Source of the DNA: Branchinecta lynchi
Taxonomy: Eukaryota > Arthropoda > Branchiopoda > Anostraca > Branchinectidae
DNA: 64,000 bases
Direction: 5' to 3'
Assembly: GCA_023053575.1 (NCBI GenBank)
Contig: JAKZAP010000014.1
Span: forward strand, 6,758,001 to 6,822,000
This document shows, in pieces, positions 11,701 to 19,639 of the stretch (position 1 is the first letter of the stretch; each line of letters starts with the position of its first letter). The position numbers and the translations under genes are program-made. The notes below the pieces were generated by a model. That model did no database searches. It was not told where the DNA came from and saw only the letters and a program-made list of their open reading frames with translations.

Positions 11701-12324
11701 CCCGTAACTCTCTACAATCACAAAAAAGGTGGCATATATCCTTGTTCATTTCTCCACACATAGGACAGAGGTAGTAAGGACCAAATCTTTCCTCTTTTTT
11801 CCCCATATACTTTCTTCTTGCACCGAGCGGCAAACCATCAGCCCTCATATTTATTAACAAACCCAACTCCTCCCTACTTAACCCTACTTTAAAATATATT
11901 TCCTCACCCCACGTCTCTTTTGCCGCAGCGTACAACCTCAGAGATTCTGACTTATTCACCTCGCATAACCACGTCTGTATTTCCTGGTCTTGGAGTGTCT
12001 GTCTGTCTGAAGAATCGTAGCTGACGTAAATACGTTGTAAACATTGTTTGAATATATGTTTCAAAGTGAGCTTGGGCTCAAAGAATATTTATTGTCATGT
12101 GAACTTTACTGTCTTTACTTACCAATAGTGTTGCCACTAAGTGTGCTGTTCGTCTTCTCTATGTCTGCGTCTAAGTCAATTATCAAATCTCCAATGCCAA
12201 TATCCCACTCTCCGTCTTCCAGTTCAAAGTTTGTAGCAGAATCTGAAGCTATCAAGGGACCACTTCTTGAAGGATCCCCAACCCTACCCGCCTCGGATCC
12301 TGAGTTACTTGCAGTTTCTTTCAT
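2124..12324 (-). CDS. sbb: scribbler/brakeless homologue (ZNF608/ZNF609 family), 5' five coding exons
   Basis: Nuclear transcriptional co-regulator; in flies scribbler/brakeless acts in photoreceptor axon targeting and repression, and vertebrate homologues are ZNF608 and ZNF609. Coding exons joined on the minus strand: 12324-12123, 7818-7226, 6464-6269, 4237-4150, 2773-2124. All junctions are GT/AG and keep frame, giving about 576 residues before the left edge. Visible family hallmarks are the N-terminal acidic block EWDIG-like/LIIDLDAD (about residues 45-60), the block [14 protein letters not shown] followed by LEGIVWHE, the block [14 protein letters not shown] with DCTRH and WAPPRFC, and one C2H2 finger at about residues 477-500. 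Family proteins exceed 1000 residues, so the C-terminal half lies outside the window. The last donor seen is at 2123/2122. Introns hold LINE fragments, a MITE and hammerhead-bearing repeats. Confidence 0.93.
3283..3549 (-). other. GC-richer open frame of 88 codons, no ATG start
   Basis: The frame is noticeably more GC-rich and codon-like than the surrounding AT-rich intron. It has Arg/Pro-rich sequence ([15 protein letters not shown]). It starts from TTG, has no convincing splice signals tying it to sbb, and matches no family I know. Possibly a gene or transposon fragment. Confidence 0.2.
3718..4011. mobile_element. MITE, TIR GAGCGTGTTCCACCCTACTT family, copy 1
   Basis: Ends GAGCGTGTTCCACCCTACTT and the complement of GAGCGTGTTCTACCCTTCTA. 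The interior has repeated GTAGTTACTACGC and TAGTTACTA motifs. Closely similar to 49421-49726. In sbb intron 4, just left of exon 4. Confidence 0.75.
4150..4237 (-). CDS. sbb: sbb homologue, coding exon 4 (88 nt)
   Basis: Short exon found by looking for the continuation of the conserved block. Acceptor attttatag, donor AAG|GTAAGG. It encodes [24 protein letters not shown] and WAPP, continuing exon 3 without a gap and joining exon 5 at WAPPR|FC. Confidence 0.93.
4495..4668 (-). repeat. short dispersed repeat with paired long C/G runs, copy 1
   Basis: Two C runs (about 4519-4534 and 4617-4642) bracket ~80 bp containing AGGCTTTTCCCTCTGATCTG. The same sequence is at 21890-22072 in reverse orientation, starting ATCCAGGAATTTATTT. 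In sbb intron 3. Confidence 0.7.
5405..5690. repeat. tandem duplication, ~184-bp period
   Basis: GCTCGTTCAGTTTTCAAATA (5405) recurs as GCTCGTTCGGTTTTCAAATA (5589), followed in both by TTTTGCGTCCAGCC and GTCAACAAGC. No coding. In sbb intron 3. Confidence 0.7.
6269..6464 (-). CDS. sbb: sbb homologue, coding exon 3
   Basis: Acceptor gtttcag, donor GAG|GTATGA. It encodes the highly conserved family block containing [17 protein letters not shown] and [10 protein letters not shown]. It leaves one base, completed by exon 4. Confidence 0.93.
6553..6993 (-). mobile_element. LINE 3' fragment with ACTT tail
   Basis: The frame contains [26 protein letters not shown], cut into …KMRKCYF and AKHLLYLP motifs. 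These are typical of the C-terminal end of LINE ORF2 and similar in style to the [11 protein letters not shown] end at 56677-56889. Ends in a short ACTT-repeat tail near 6553-6570. Lies in sbb intron 2. Confidence 0.55.
7226..7818 (-). CDS. sbb: sbb homologue, coding exon 2
   Basis: Acceptor tttttgcag, donor CAG|GTATGT. It encodes a low-complexity Ala/Ser/Lys/Pro region (alanine run, basic [12 protein letters not shown] motif, SEGKLEIVK motif) typical of the disordered N-terminal part of ZNF608/609 proteins. It ends in phase 0. Confidence 0.88.
7819..8424. other. sbb intron 1, 3' end; no gene recognised
   Basis: Contains the exon 2 acceptor and polypyrimidine tract, then AT-rich DNA. No repeats recognised other than the LINE tail at its right edge. 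Confidence 0.5.
8425..9178 (-). mobile_element. LINE fragment (CR1-like reverse transcriptase 3' part)
   Basis: The minus frame contains [34 protein letters not shown] and [13 protein letters not shown], the region after the RT catalytic core that is characteristic of CR1/Rex1/Nimb-like LINEs. The 3' side has an AATTGA-rich tail (about 8426-8456). Truncated before the catalytic YADD. In sbb intron 1. Confidence 0.75.
9179..11233. other. sbb intron 1, middle; no gene except the candidate ORF at 10635-10910
   Basis: Includes a ~200-bp stretch (9700-9870) with repeated GGAAAGCGAA motifs, some inverted. Otherwise AT-rich, without recognised elements. Confidence 0.45.
10635..10910 (-). CDS. unassigned 91-codon ORF, predicted membrane protein, in sbb intron 1
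   Basis: ATG at 10910 with a favourable context (G at -3, G at +4), open to TAA. It has one clear N-terminal hydrophobic span ([15 protein letters not shown]) and a second hydrophobic region ([14 protein letters not shown]). A charged loop between them has NPAIEEDLK. No family recognised. It may be an intron-nested small gene, an unrecognised TE frame, or chance. No splice sites or polyadenylation signal support it. Confidence 0.25.
   Translation of the reverse strand: MATFRDQPGDDLAVPVIYCLTASFILIIVCVIVHMHDIVKANPAIEEDLKIRISCLVSTLHSFLLHFSIRFLIALYIALISSLLNELITEN
11254..11313 (-). ncRNA. hammerhead ribozyme, type I, Penelope-type, intact core
   Basis: Minus-strand order: stem I strand (GATTGACAGC), core CTGACGA, stem II (GGACCC.../...GGGCC with one bulged A and loop GCCAAG), GAA, self-complementary ATAT (short stem III, as in dimer-acting hammerheads), C as the cleavage base, then GCTG…AATC. 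CAGC pairs GCTG and GATT pairs AATC, leaving an internal loop in stem I. All invariant core bases are present. Hammerheads of this form are known in Penelope-like elements. Lies in sbb intron 1, on the sbb sense strand. Confidence 0.75.
11400..12010 (-). mobile_element. 5'-truncated LINE inserted in the arm of a hammerhead repeat
   Basis: Open minus-strand frame (12064-11558, of which the part left of about 12010 is LINE) with [30 protein letters not shown] and MGSKDF: the C-terminal zinc-finger region of LINE ORF2, same family as 1235-1697. The 3' tail is AATAAATC-type repeats near 11400-11425. The flanks are two halves of one hammerhead-repeat arm (…GCTGATGA at 11391-11399 and AGAATCG… from 12011), so this is a nested insertion. 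Confidence 0.8.
12123..12324 (-). CDS. sbb: sbb homologue, coding exon 1
   Basis: Start chosen at the ATG at 12324; an in-frame TTG lies upstream but no other ATG. It encodes an acidic N-terminus with the family signature [18 protein letters not shown]. Donor G|GTAAGT follows 12123 and leaves one base of the next codon, matched by exon 2. A good acceptor at 12422-12423 suggests that a 5' untranslated exon begins near 12421; it would carry a very short upstream ORF (ATG plus two codons). Confidence 0.9.
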
Positions 12325-12463
12325 TTGACGAAAACTGCACACAAGATGGAGAGAGCCTTGCAACTCTCTCTAACTGGAGAAACAGAGCTTTTTGGCTATC
12401 CCTCCATTTCTGCTTTTACACCTGAAAATAAAGTACAAATTAATACTATAATAGAGTTGAGAC

Positions 12464-12571
12464 TGTGAGACATTTTCCTACAGACTGCAACCCACAAAAT
12501 TCCAGAACCGCTGAGAGTGTGAAACATTTTCCTACAGACTGCCACCCACAAAATTCCAGAGCCGCTAAGAG
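12464..12571. repeat. sbb: 54-bp tandem duplication upstream of sbb exon 1
   Basis: CATTTTCCTACAGACTGC recurs with 54-bp spacing, followed by ACCCACAAAATTCCAGA in both. It lies 140-250 bp upstream of the sbb start codon, just before the suggested 5' UTR exon acceptor, so it could affect that splice or a promoter. Confidence 0.7.
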
Positions 12572-13535
12572 CAGTTGGATGTATTATAGAAAGACTTTAC
12601 AGTAGCGGTTATCATCAATGGAAGAGCTTTTTTTTTTACACCAGGTCAGTTATGTAGGTAGATTATGTTGTTGTGGTGTCTTGGTTTCTTTCCTCTTATT
12701 ATAGTGCAGTTTTCTTCTTTTATTTCTATCTTTTTCTTTGCTCCATCTATGCCTTGTTCTCCTTGATGTGTAACAAATAAAGTTATTGCTATTGTGTAAT
12801 AAACTGTTATCAGCTTTTAATTTTTCAAATTTTCCGCTTAATTTTGTGAATCTGCCACTACCTAACTTGCTGTCAAGCATGGTAGGTATAAATTTACAGC
12901 CACTGATAGTGAGTCAGAATGATTCTGTATTATTTTGGCGGTATGAGCCAACTCTTTTGATGGTTTTCAATTCAGATTTTACAGGGCCCTTCACTATTGG
13001 ATAACATTACAAAATATTTCTGCTTGCAAGGAGCTTATACTTGTCTTTTTTTCTATACTTCCCTGATGATGCTTGGAATTTTACAGGACATTCCCTTTAC
13101 GACAGTCAGAACTTTGACAACTTATAAAATTTGTATAAGTCATACAAAGTTTCAACAGTTTTAAAGCCATATAATATCTTGCCTCCCCTACTGTTAGTTG
13201 TGACAGACTCACATACAGTGTTCACACACCTATTTGACATATTCAGAATCTTGCTTTGCAAAGACCCTGGTGTTGCAGTAAGCTCAACTTATAAGTGAGA
13301 ACCCAGTGAATACTCATTTGTCAACTGTCATGGTATTCTGTTAGAGAACCCCTTCTTCACTGAACATATGTTACACATAACTTGATAAAAGGATAATTAG
13401 ATTAGCTTCTGATATCACCAGACACAAATCGTATTGGATTAATAAGATTTTTAAATTAATGATGGTAGTACATAGTTTAAAAAATTACAAGAGCTAAAGA
13501 AATTTGTAGAATCCACTTGATGCTTTGGCACTGTG
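12572..13535. other. upstream of sbb; no gene recognised
   Basis: AT-rich. It may include the sbb promoter or 5' UTR exons, which cannot be located from sequence alone. Confidence 0.4.
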
Positions 13536-14181
13536 TGCAATCAAAGGCTTTAGCAGTACCGTACTAAGAACAAGAAGACCAAAGGATTCAATGGGATCCC
13601 AAAATTAAATATTTGATACAGACAAATGGATCTTGTCTTTGTCAGGATCATTGAACATTTTTACTATTGAAATTTAGAAACAAATTAATTTAGCAAATAG
13701 CTCATCCTCTGAGACAACCAAGTTAAGATATACCTCTATAACCCATATCTGTTTTGATGATACTGATCAAAATTTCCTGCTTTAATTCTGCCAAATTTCC
13801 GGTTTCGGCCACATTCCGAGCGAAATACCTGTCCAGCAAAAAAAGAAAGTTCAGAAACGAATTCAGCATATCTCCATATTAAAGAACATCTAATCAACTT
13901 AAAAAAAAATTTAACTTATAACAAATTTTTCAGTTTCAGCTAGATTCCGGATGAAATATATGTCCAGCTAAATATGATTGTTATATACGGATTTAGCGTC
14001 TCTTCTTTTTACCCCTACATCTGTCATCTAATCAACTGAAAATATAACTTTTGCTTTTAACAGATTTTCAAGTTTTGTCTGGATTCCGGGCAAACTAGTT
14101 GTAAGGGTAGAAAATGATTTTCCCATAAGTGTTCAGCATGTCTTTTTATAAATATTCTTTGAGCCCAAGCTGACTTTGAAA

Positions 14182-14483
14182 CATTTATTCAAACAATGTT
14201 TACAACGGATACGTCAGCTATGATTTTTCATCAGCGATATCTCGGCCCTTCTTGGCAAGGGTCCTCGTCAGGCTGTCAATCTTCTGGTTCAACTTCGGGG
14301 AAAGAAACAAACCTGTAATAAAATCTTGGCAAGGGTCCTCGTCAGGCTGTCAATCTTCTGGTTCAACTTCGGGGAAAGAAACAAACCTGTAATAAAATGA
14401 GGACCCTTGCCAAGAAGGGCCGAGATATCGCTGATGAAAAATCATAGCTGACGTATCCGTTGTAAACATTGTTTGAATAAATG
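14182..14483. repeat. perfect 85-bp inverted repeat of the hammerhead element with 74-bp tandem duplication inside
   Basis: Arms 14182-14266 and 14399-14483 are exact reverse complements. Between and overlapping them, a 74-bp unit occurs twice in tandem (14251-14324, 14325-14398). The right arm starts inside the ribozyme core (after CTGAC), so only the left copy has a whole ribozyme. Located between ADAMTS and sbb. Confidence 0.85.
14222..14281 (-). ncRNA. hammerhead ribozyme copy, core-mutated
   Basis: Same architecture as 11254-11313, but the GAA after stem II reads GAG, changing an invariant core adenine. Stem II, the ATAT stem III and the stem I pairs are kept. Likely inactive or weak. 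Part of a perfect 85-bp inverted repeat. Confidence 0.65.
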
Positions 14484-15766
14484 TCTTTTTATCCCTAAAT
14501 TGAACATCTAATCAACTTCAATTAAAACTTTCCGATTTTCGCTGGATTCCGGACGAACTACTTCGACGAGAACGAGAAAGTGGTTTTCATCATTGTGTTC
14601 AGCATGACTTCTTACCCCATAATCGACTATCACACTAGCTTTTTATAAATACTTTGTTTGCCCCTTAATCTGAAAACCACCTCCCCCACCCCTAAATGTA
14701 GGGCTACAGAGCTCATCTACGAACTCGACCTTACCCTTGACCCAAAGAATCCTCACTCAAAGTTTCATCAAAATATCTCATTCCATTCGGAAGTTATCGA
14801 GCTGACAGACGGACAACTTTTGCTATGTCATAGGTATCCATCCCTCCACTTGCCTTTTGGGATCCCCAAAACATCATAGCCTCCTGGACCATTGGGGTAT
14901 GCTTCTAACTTCACCTTCCTTAAAAACCTGTTCTTGGTCATACAACAAAAACAAAAATGATTTAAAAATTAAGATTCATTATCAAGGCTTGATTTTTCTT
15001 TTTAAAAAAATCCTGCTGTAGTAGCCTATTTTCAACCCTAGGCTAGGACTTAAGTACTCCAGATCAAAGGTCAAAGAACTCTAATTCTTTGACTTGTTAT
15101 ATGGTATGGTACTGCACCACAAATCATAGCCCATAGATGTCAGTCTGAGTAATATGGAGAGGATTTTCGTTACCAAGAATCCAAAGATAATAATTAGAAA
15201 ATGGTTTTCATACTCGTTTTCAGCATGTCTTCTTACCCCTTAGTCGACTATCTCATTAGCTGTTTATAAATATTTTGTTTGCCCCTTAATCTGAACCCCC
15301 TCCGGCCCTGCCTCACCTCTAAATATAGGGCTACAGTGCCCATCTACTAACCTTTTCCTTGACCCAAAGAATCCTCACACCAAGTTTCCTCAAAATATTT
15401 CATTCCCTTTGAGAGTTATCCTACTCACTGACGGACAACTTTTCCAACGTATCCTCACTTACGTTTTGGGATCCCAAAAAGGTAATAGCTGGCTTCCAAC
15501 AACTTCATATAGCTCACTGAAGTCCCATTTTTTTGGGCTAAGTGGTGGTCTAGAGGTTACACCAGTAAGCAACAGATATGCTATGTCATTCTTCTTTGAG
15601 ATGGCCAGGAACTGGTAGGGTATTCTACTAAATTATTTTATTCATATTTTTGGCTGTGCATACCAAGTTACATAGCAAAAGCCCAATGTGCCACCAGTGT
15701 TCAGTTCAGTCTTGGCATGAAACCACTTTGACTGCAAAACACACAATATCTTGAAGCCATACCCAC

Positions 15767-15920
15767 AAGCATGCTTAGACAAGCACAGATGCCTAGGCCA
15801 CAAGTTCTAGGACCTCGAACCCAGTGCCTGGACCAAAATCTGTGCCTAGGCATGGGTGTGAACACAATCTGTGGCATCTAACCTAGGCATCTGTGCTTAG
15901 CTAGGCATGCTTGTGAACAG
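15767..15920. repeat. foldback repeat
   Basis: Arms around ACAAGCATGC…AAGCACAGATGCCTAGG and its complement; the loop is rich in short CCTAGGC palindromes. Non-coding. Confidence 0.6.
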
Positions 15921-16830
15921 TGCTTAAAACTGTCTACCAATGACTGTAAGAAATTAAAAAAAGAACTAATTATTTAAAACCAAGATCCTCAAATTCAGAA
16001 ACACCAAGTGTACATCCCAGGTCCTATCCTACATAGGACCTTCAAAAGCTATCAACTTAAATAGTAACCTCCTATGAAGAGGCCTTACTAGCCAAAATGT
16101 TTTTTTGGGGGGACTAGGATTTTACCGACCGGCTGGTAATTTATACCGAATTTTTCTGCAGAAAAAACGACTGTTTTTAACAACAAAAATGAAATTTTTG
16201 AAAAAAATCCACTGATTTTCGGAAAAACCAACTATTTAGACGAAAAGTCTACCAATTTTCAGAAAAACCGACTGTTTTCATGAAAAAAAGCAAATATTTC
16301 GAAGAAAAATTGCGGCACTTCGCGCCGCCTCGGTTATTTTTTACAGACTGGCTGACGGCATTGTGTGGGGGGGGGCCGCCCCTGCTCCCATGCCATAAAA
16401 CAGCCATGTTACTGTACTACCTCCACTACACAGTTTAGGTAGGGTTGAAATAACAGGTGTTGTACTTAAAAACACATATGCTGAAGCAATCTAGCTAGAA
16501 TTTCTTTTTGTATGCAGATCAGTAGTAAGATAGTAGTGACTAGTAAGATCAGCGAGAGCTTATCAATTTTGACGACAAGTCTACCACAAACCCCTTACGT
16601 CTGGCAGGCCATGCCAAATGTCAGGTAAACTATACCCAGAGGTTGGAACAGCTCATGCTAAATGCTATTGACCTTTATAGGTACCCTAACCCATTAAAAC
16701 AAATAATTTGATTTTTAAATTTCACTTCAGTATTTTATACTTCACATGAAAATTGGTTTATATTGATTTACAAATTGTGAATTTTACAGTCTTCAATGGG
16801 GGCAGTGTCCCTTGATCCCAGGGCAATGTA

Positions 16831-17284
16831 CAGGAGAGGTATGCTTATTTGAACACTTCTAAAACTGTTTAACTACCCTGGTTTTTCTACTTAGTTACAA
16901 AACAGTCAAAACGACAATAAAAATAAGAAACTTGTTATCAGCTAATAGCCAGTTGCGTTGTCCTGGCACAAACTTTGAATTTAGATTAGGCCATTCACAA
17001 TTTATTTTAAATTTTTAAATGTCACGTTTCTTTTTTAGAGCAGTTGGGGGTTTGAATGTGAATCCATTTGGTAAGGTTAAGTTCCAATTAGCAAATCACA
17101 AAGATTTGCAGTTATCAGCAAACTGACAACACAATTTTCAAAAAAAAAGTGGAAAATGTCAACAAAAATAGATTTAACATGTTCGGCAAGTATTTTGCAG
17201 CAGAAGTTGCATGGTATGGATTTTATTTTTTTCTTCTTCGACAGTTCACTCTTAGGAAATATTCACATCAGCATACCTCTACTG
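16831..17284. mobile_element. MITE, TA duplication, TIR CAGTAGAGGTATGCTTATGTG family, copy 1
   Basis: Ends CAGGAGAGGTATGCTTATTT… and …TGCATACC-type complement, flanked by TA on both sides; TIRs about 25 bp. The internal sequence is similar to 43120-43901. TA target duplication suggests a Tc1/mariner-type helper. No transposase. Between sbb and ADAMTS. Confidence 0.75.
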
Positions 17285-17589
17285 TACTTGAACATTAAGC
17301 AATTATGCTCATTTGTTATGGTAGGCCTTATACCCACATATTGGGGCACTGTAGCCCAAATTTGATGATTTGCTCAATATAGCCAATGGCAGACCCGTTG
17401 ACATTGGCTAACCAGCATTTAAGTTCTATTTCCAACTATAGCATTTTACTACAACCTAATATTTTGTATAGCCAGTCAACATTCTAGAACATTCAGGCAC
17501 TATGCTCTTATGTTGGGCTAGTCCTTATACCAACATTTGGGGCACTGTCGATCAGTCATACATAAATCCTCAATTTTTGGGCATGGTGG

Positions 17590-18220
17590 CCCAACGTCTG
17601 GGCATGCCTGGACGTAAGGGAATGGTGCCCATATGTTAGGGCACCATGCCCTCGCATGGGTATGGTACCCCTGTGAAATTTGGTTAAACTGAGACTGGGT
17701 ACATACCTGAATAGGCTCTTCTACCTGTCCTAGATCAAAAGATATCTGAGTTTACATCCAACCTCATTTTCAAATTTTCAAAATGTTAGAGCACTTCCAT
17801 TAGATTATTTGCCTTTTATTTGTGAGTGTAGTGAATTTCGATAAAAATTGTTAAAATAGACAAACAATCTAAAGCCAAAGGAAATATTTGTTCCAGTGAA
17901 CAGATTGAAAAGCTTGCCTCATCCATGCTACCTAGCAGCAATTTTCTGAAAAAGGATAGAGTAAACCCACTAGAAGAGAAGTGACCTCCAAAAAACTCTA
18001 TGTATCTTGGAAGTGATCTAACTATTTGAAAACTGGAAAATGAGGTTGGATAGAAAGTAAAATCAGGTATCTTTTGATCTAGGACAGGAAGAAGACCCTA
18101 TTTAGGTATGTAGCCAGTCTCAGTTTAACCAAATTTCACAGGGGTACCATGCCCATGCTCCAGGGCATGGTGCCCCAACGTCTGGGCATGCCTGGATGTA
18201 AGGGCATGGTGCCTGAGAAT
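17590..18220. repeat. foldback element with GGGCATGGTGCCC palindromes
   Basis: Inverted arms about 17664-17790 and 18020-18148 (GGTACCCCTGTGAAATTTGG and complement). They extend outward through blocks of GGGCATGGTGCCC-type palindromes. A direct repeat (GCTAACCAGCATT / GCTAACGAGCATT) brackets it at about 17400 and 18299. Confidence 0.65.
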
Positions 18221-19422
18221 GAACAAACTGAGGTTTGTGCATGACTGCTGTCGATACCCCAAAATTAGTCTGGATAGGGGATCCAGCACTAGACACAGGC
18301 TAACGAGCATTCAGAATATGCTATTCAAACTATAACATTTTGCTACAACCTAACATTTCTTACTGCCAGTCCAAATCCAGCAATATGTCTACATTGTCAA
18401 AAGAAGTAAGACAGAAATAAACCTTGTGGACAACAAAACGAAGAAGGGTGAATTCTTTCAAGACAATTTAAGGTAATTAATTTGTCTTGCATTTTGAACA
18501 ATTCTGAATTGACAAATCATCACATAACAAAAGCTTGAAAACTTTTATTAGCCTACTAGTCTGAGCATTTCACAGAAACAGCTTTTAGAACCTGAACTCC
18601 TGTACTGGTTCTAGAAACTGATCATCTTTATTCTTTCCTATCTTTTTTTCAGACCCCTCAAACACCCTCAAATGGATTTTTTTTAGCCTGAAATTTAGGC
18701 ACCCCACATGTATTAAGATTTAGCAATAAGAACACACTAAATGTTTAGTGTGTACTACTCTAACCAATGATGGCACTGCTAAAACTTTTTTGGTGAACAC
18801 AAGACAAACAAGAATTCAACCTTTATTTGGCCAGACCACAGGGATTAAGGGTAGGCTCTGTTAAACTCTTACCTTAGCTATTAAGTAGTTTGGTAGGCTA
18901 CTGCTAAAGAACCCCTAAGTTCTAATTAAATTGTCAAAACACCATCATCAATAATAACTCGGTCTCAGAAGTTCAGTGCCCTTGCAAATGCATTAACTGA
19001 CTGGTTTCTCGAGATACAAGACAACAAAACTGAACAAGAGAGACGCATATTTTCGAATATCTATGAAAAACGACTATAACCTTCAGAAGTGGATGCCAAT
19101 TTCAGAAAAAGTCTCTTTTAGCATGTTTTGTAGGCCATCTTGGCATTTTTCTCATTGTTCATGATGGTGGTGAAGAAATTTAACAGAAACCATAGAGGCT
19201 ACAGATAGAACTGGAGAATTTTCAGTGGAAATAGGTGACGCTTATCACGCTAATAAGTTCAAAAGACGCCAGTGATCCTCAGGAAGAATAAGAAAATGTC
19301 TCACTGGCGACTCAAACTCAATAACTCAAATCCTGTGTCAAACAGTCTGCTGGAGCAGCGAACACAAAACCGACAGGTCTTATCAAATTTTCTTCCGTTT
19401 AGTTTTATGACAAAATATCGAA
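18221..19422. other. 3' flank of ADAMTS; no gene recognised
   Basis: The ADAMTS 3' UTR should occupy its right part on the minus strand; no canonical AATAAA stands out. The remainder is AT-rich. Confidence 0.4.
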
Positions 19423-19639
19423 TCAAATTGACGGCTTTGAAAAGATTCGTCTATGCCCGTCTTGACAGTCAGGAAGATCGCATGCTTCTTCTTCATCAGG
19501 CCTATTCTCGCCGCAGGCGTTTAGATCTTCGAGCGGAACTTCCGTGTTTTCTACTGTTACGACACATAATATGGTTCTGCGTCGATAAGACTGGGAACCA
19601 CAGGTCTGGGAACAAGGTTGCCATGCCCCAGTCCACCAC
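19423..19639 (-). CDS. ADAMTS-type protease, exon 16: TSP1-3 and stop
   Basis: Acceptor ctttttgtag. It encodes [14 protein letters not shown] and CDLPDC (third TSP1 repeat), then a short basic tail and TGA at 19425-19423. No canonical AATAAA is obvious downstream, so a further alternative 3' exon cannot be excluded. Confidence 0.88.

Larger units (their letters stand above)
11234..12090. repeat. inverted pair of hammerhead repeats split by a LINE
   Basis: The left arm (about 11234-11318) reads on the minus strand. The right arm (about 11345-11399 plus 12011-12090) reads on the plus strand. The right arm's core reads TTGACAA instead of CTGACGA, so it is mutated at the G8 position, and it is interrupted by the LINE at 11400-12010. 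Confidence 0.65.
13536..15640. repeat. dispersed repeat cluster with TCCGG.CGAA motifs; no gene
   Basis: Repeated ~125-bp modules around TTTTGGCCGGATTCCGG-type and CGACTATC/ATCAACTTA motifs, followed by blocks with CCCTAAATGTAGGGCTACAG and CCTTGACCCAAAGAATCCTC (14690 and 15310). The same family occurs at 26757-27340, 28205-29100 and 33580-34470. The cluster is broken by the hammerhead inverted repeat at 14182-14483. Confidence 0.65.

Noticed and set aside
14399..14483. The word GCTGATGA downstream of the ribozyme taken as a second hammerhead core
   Set aside because: It lies just after the cleavage base and pairs as stem I with CAGC/GATT; no stem II and GAA follow it in the right order.
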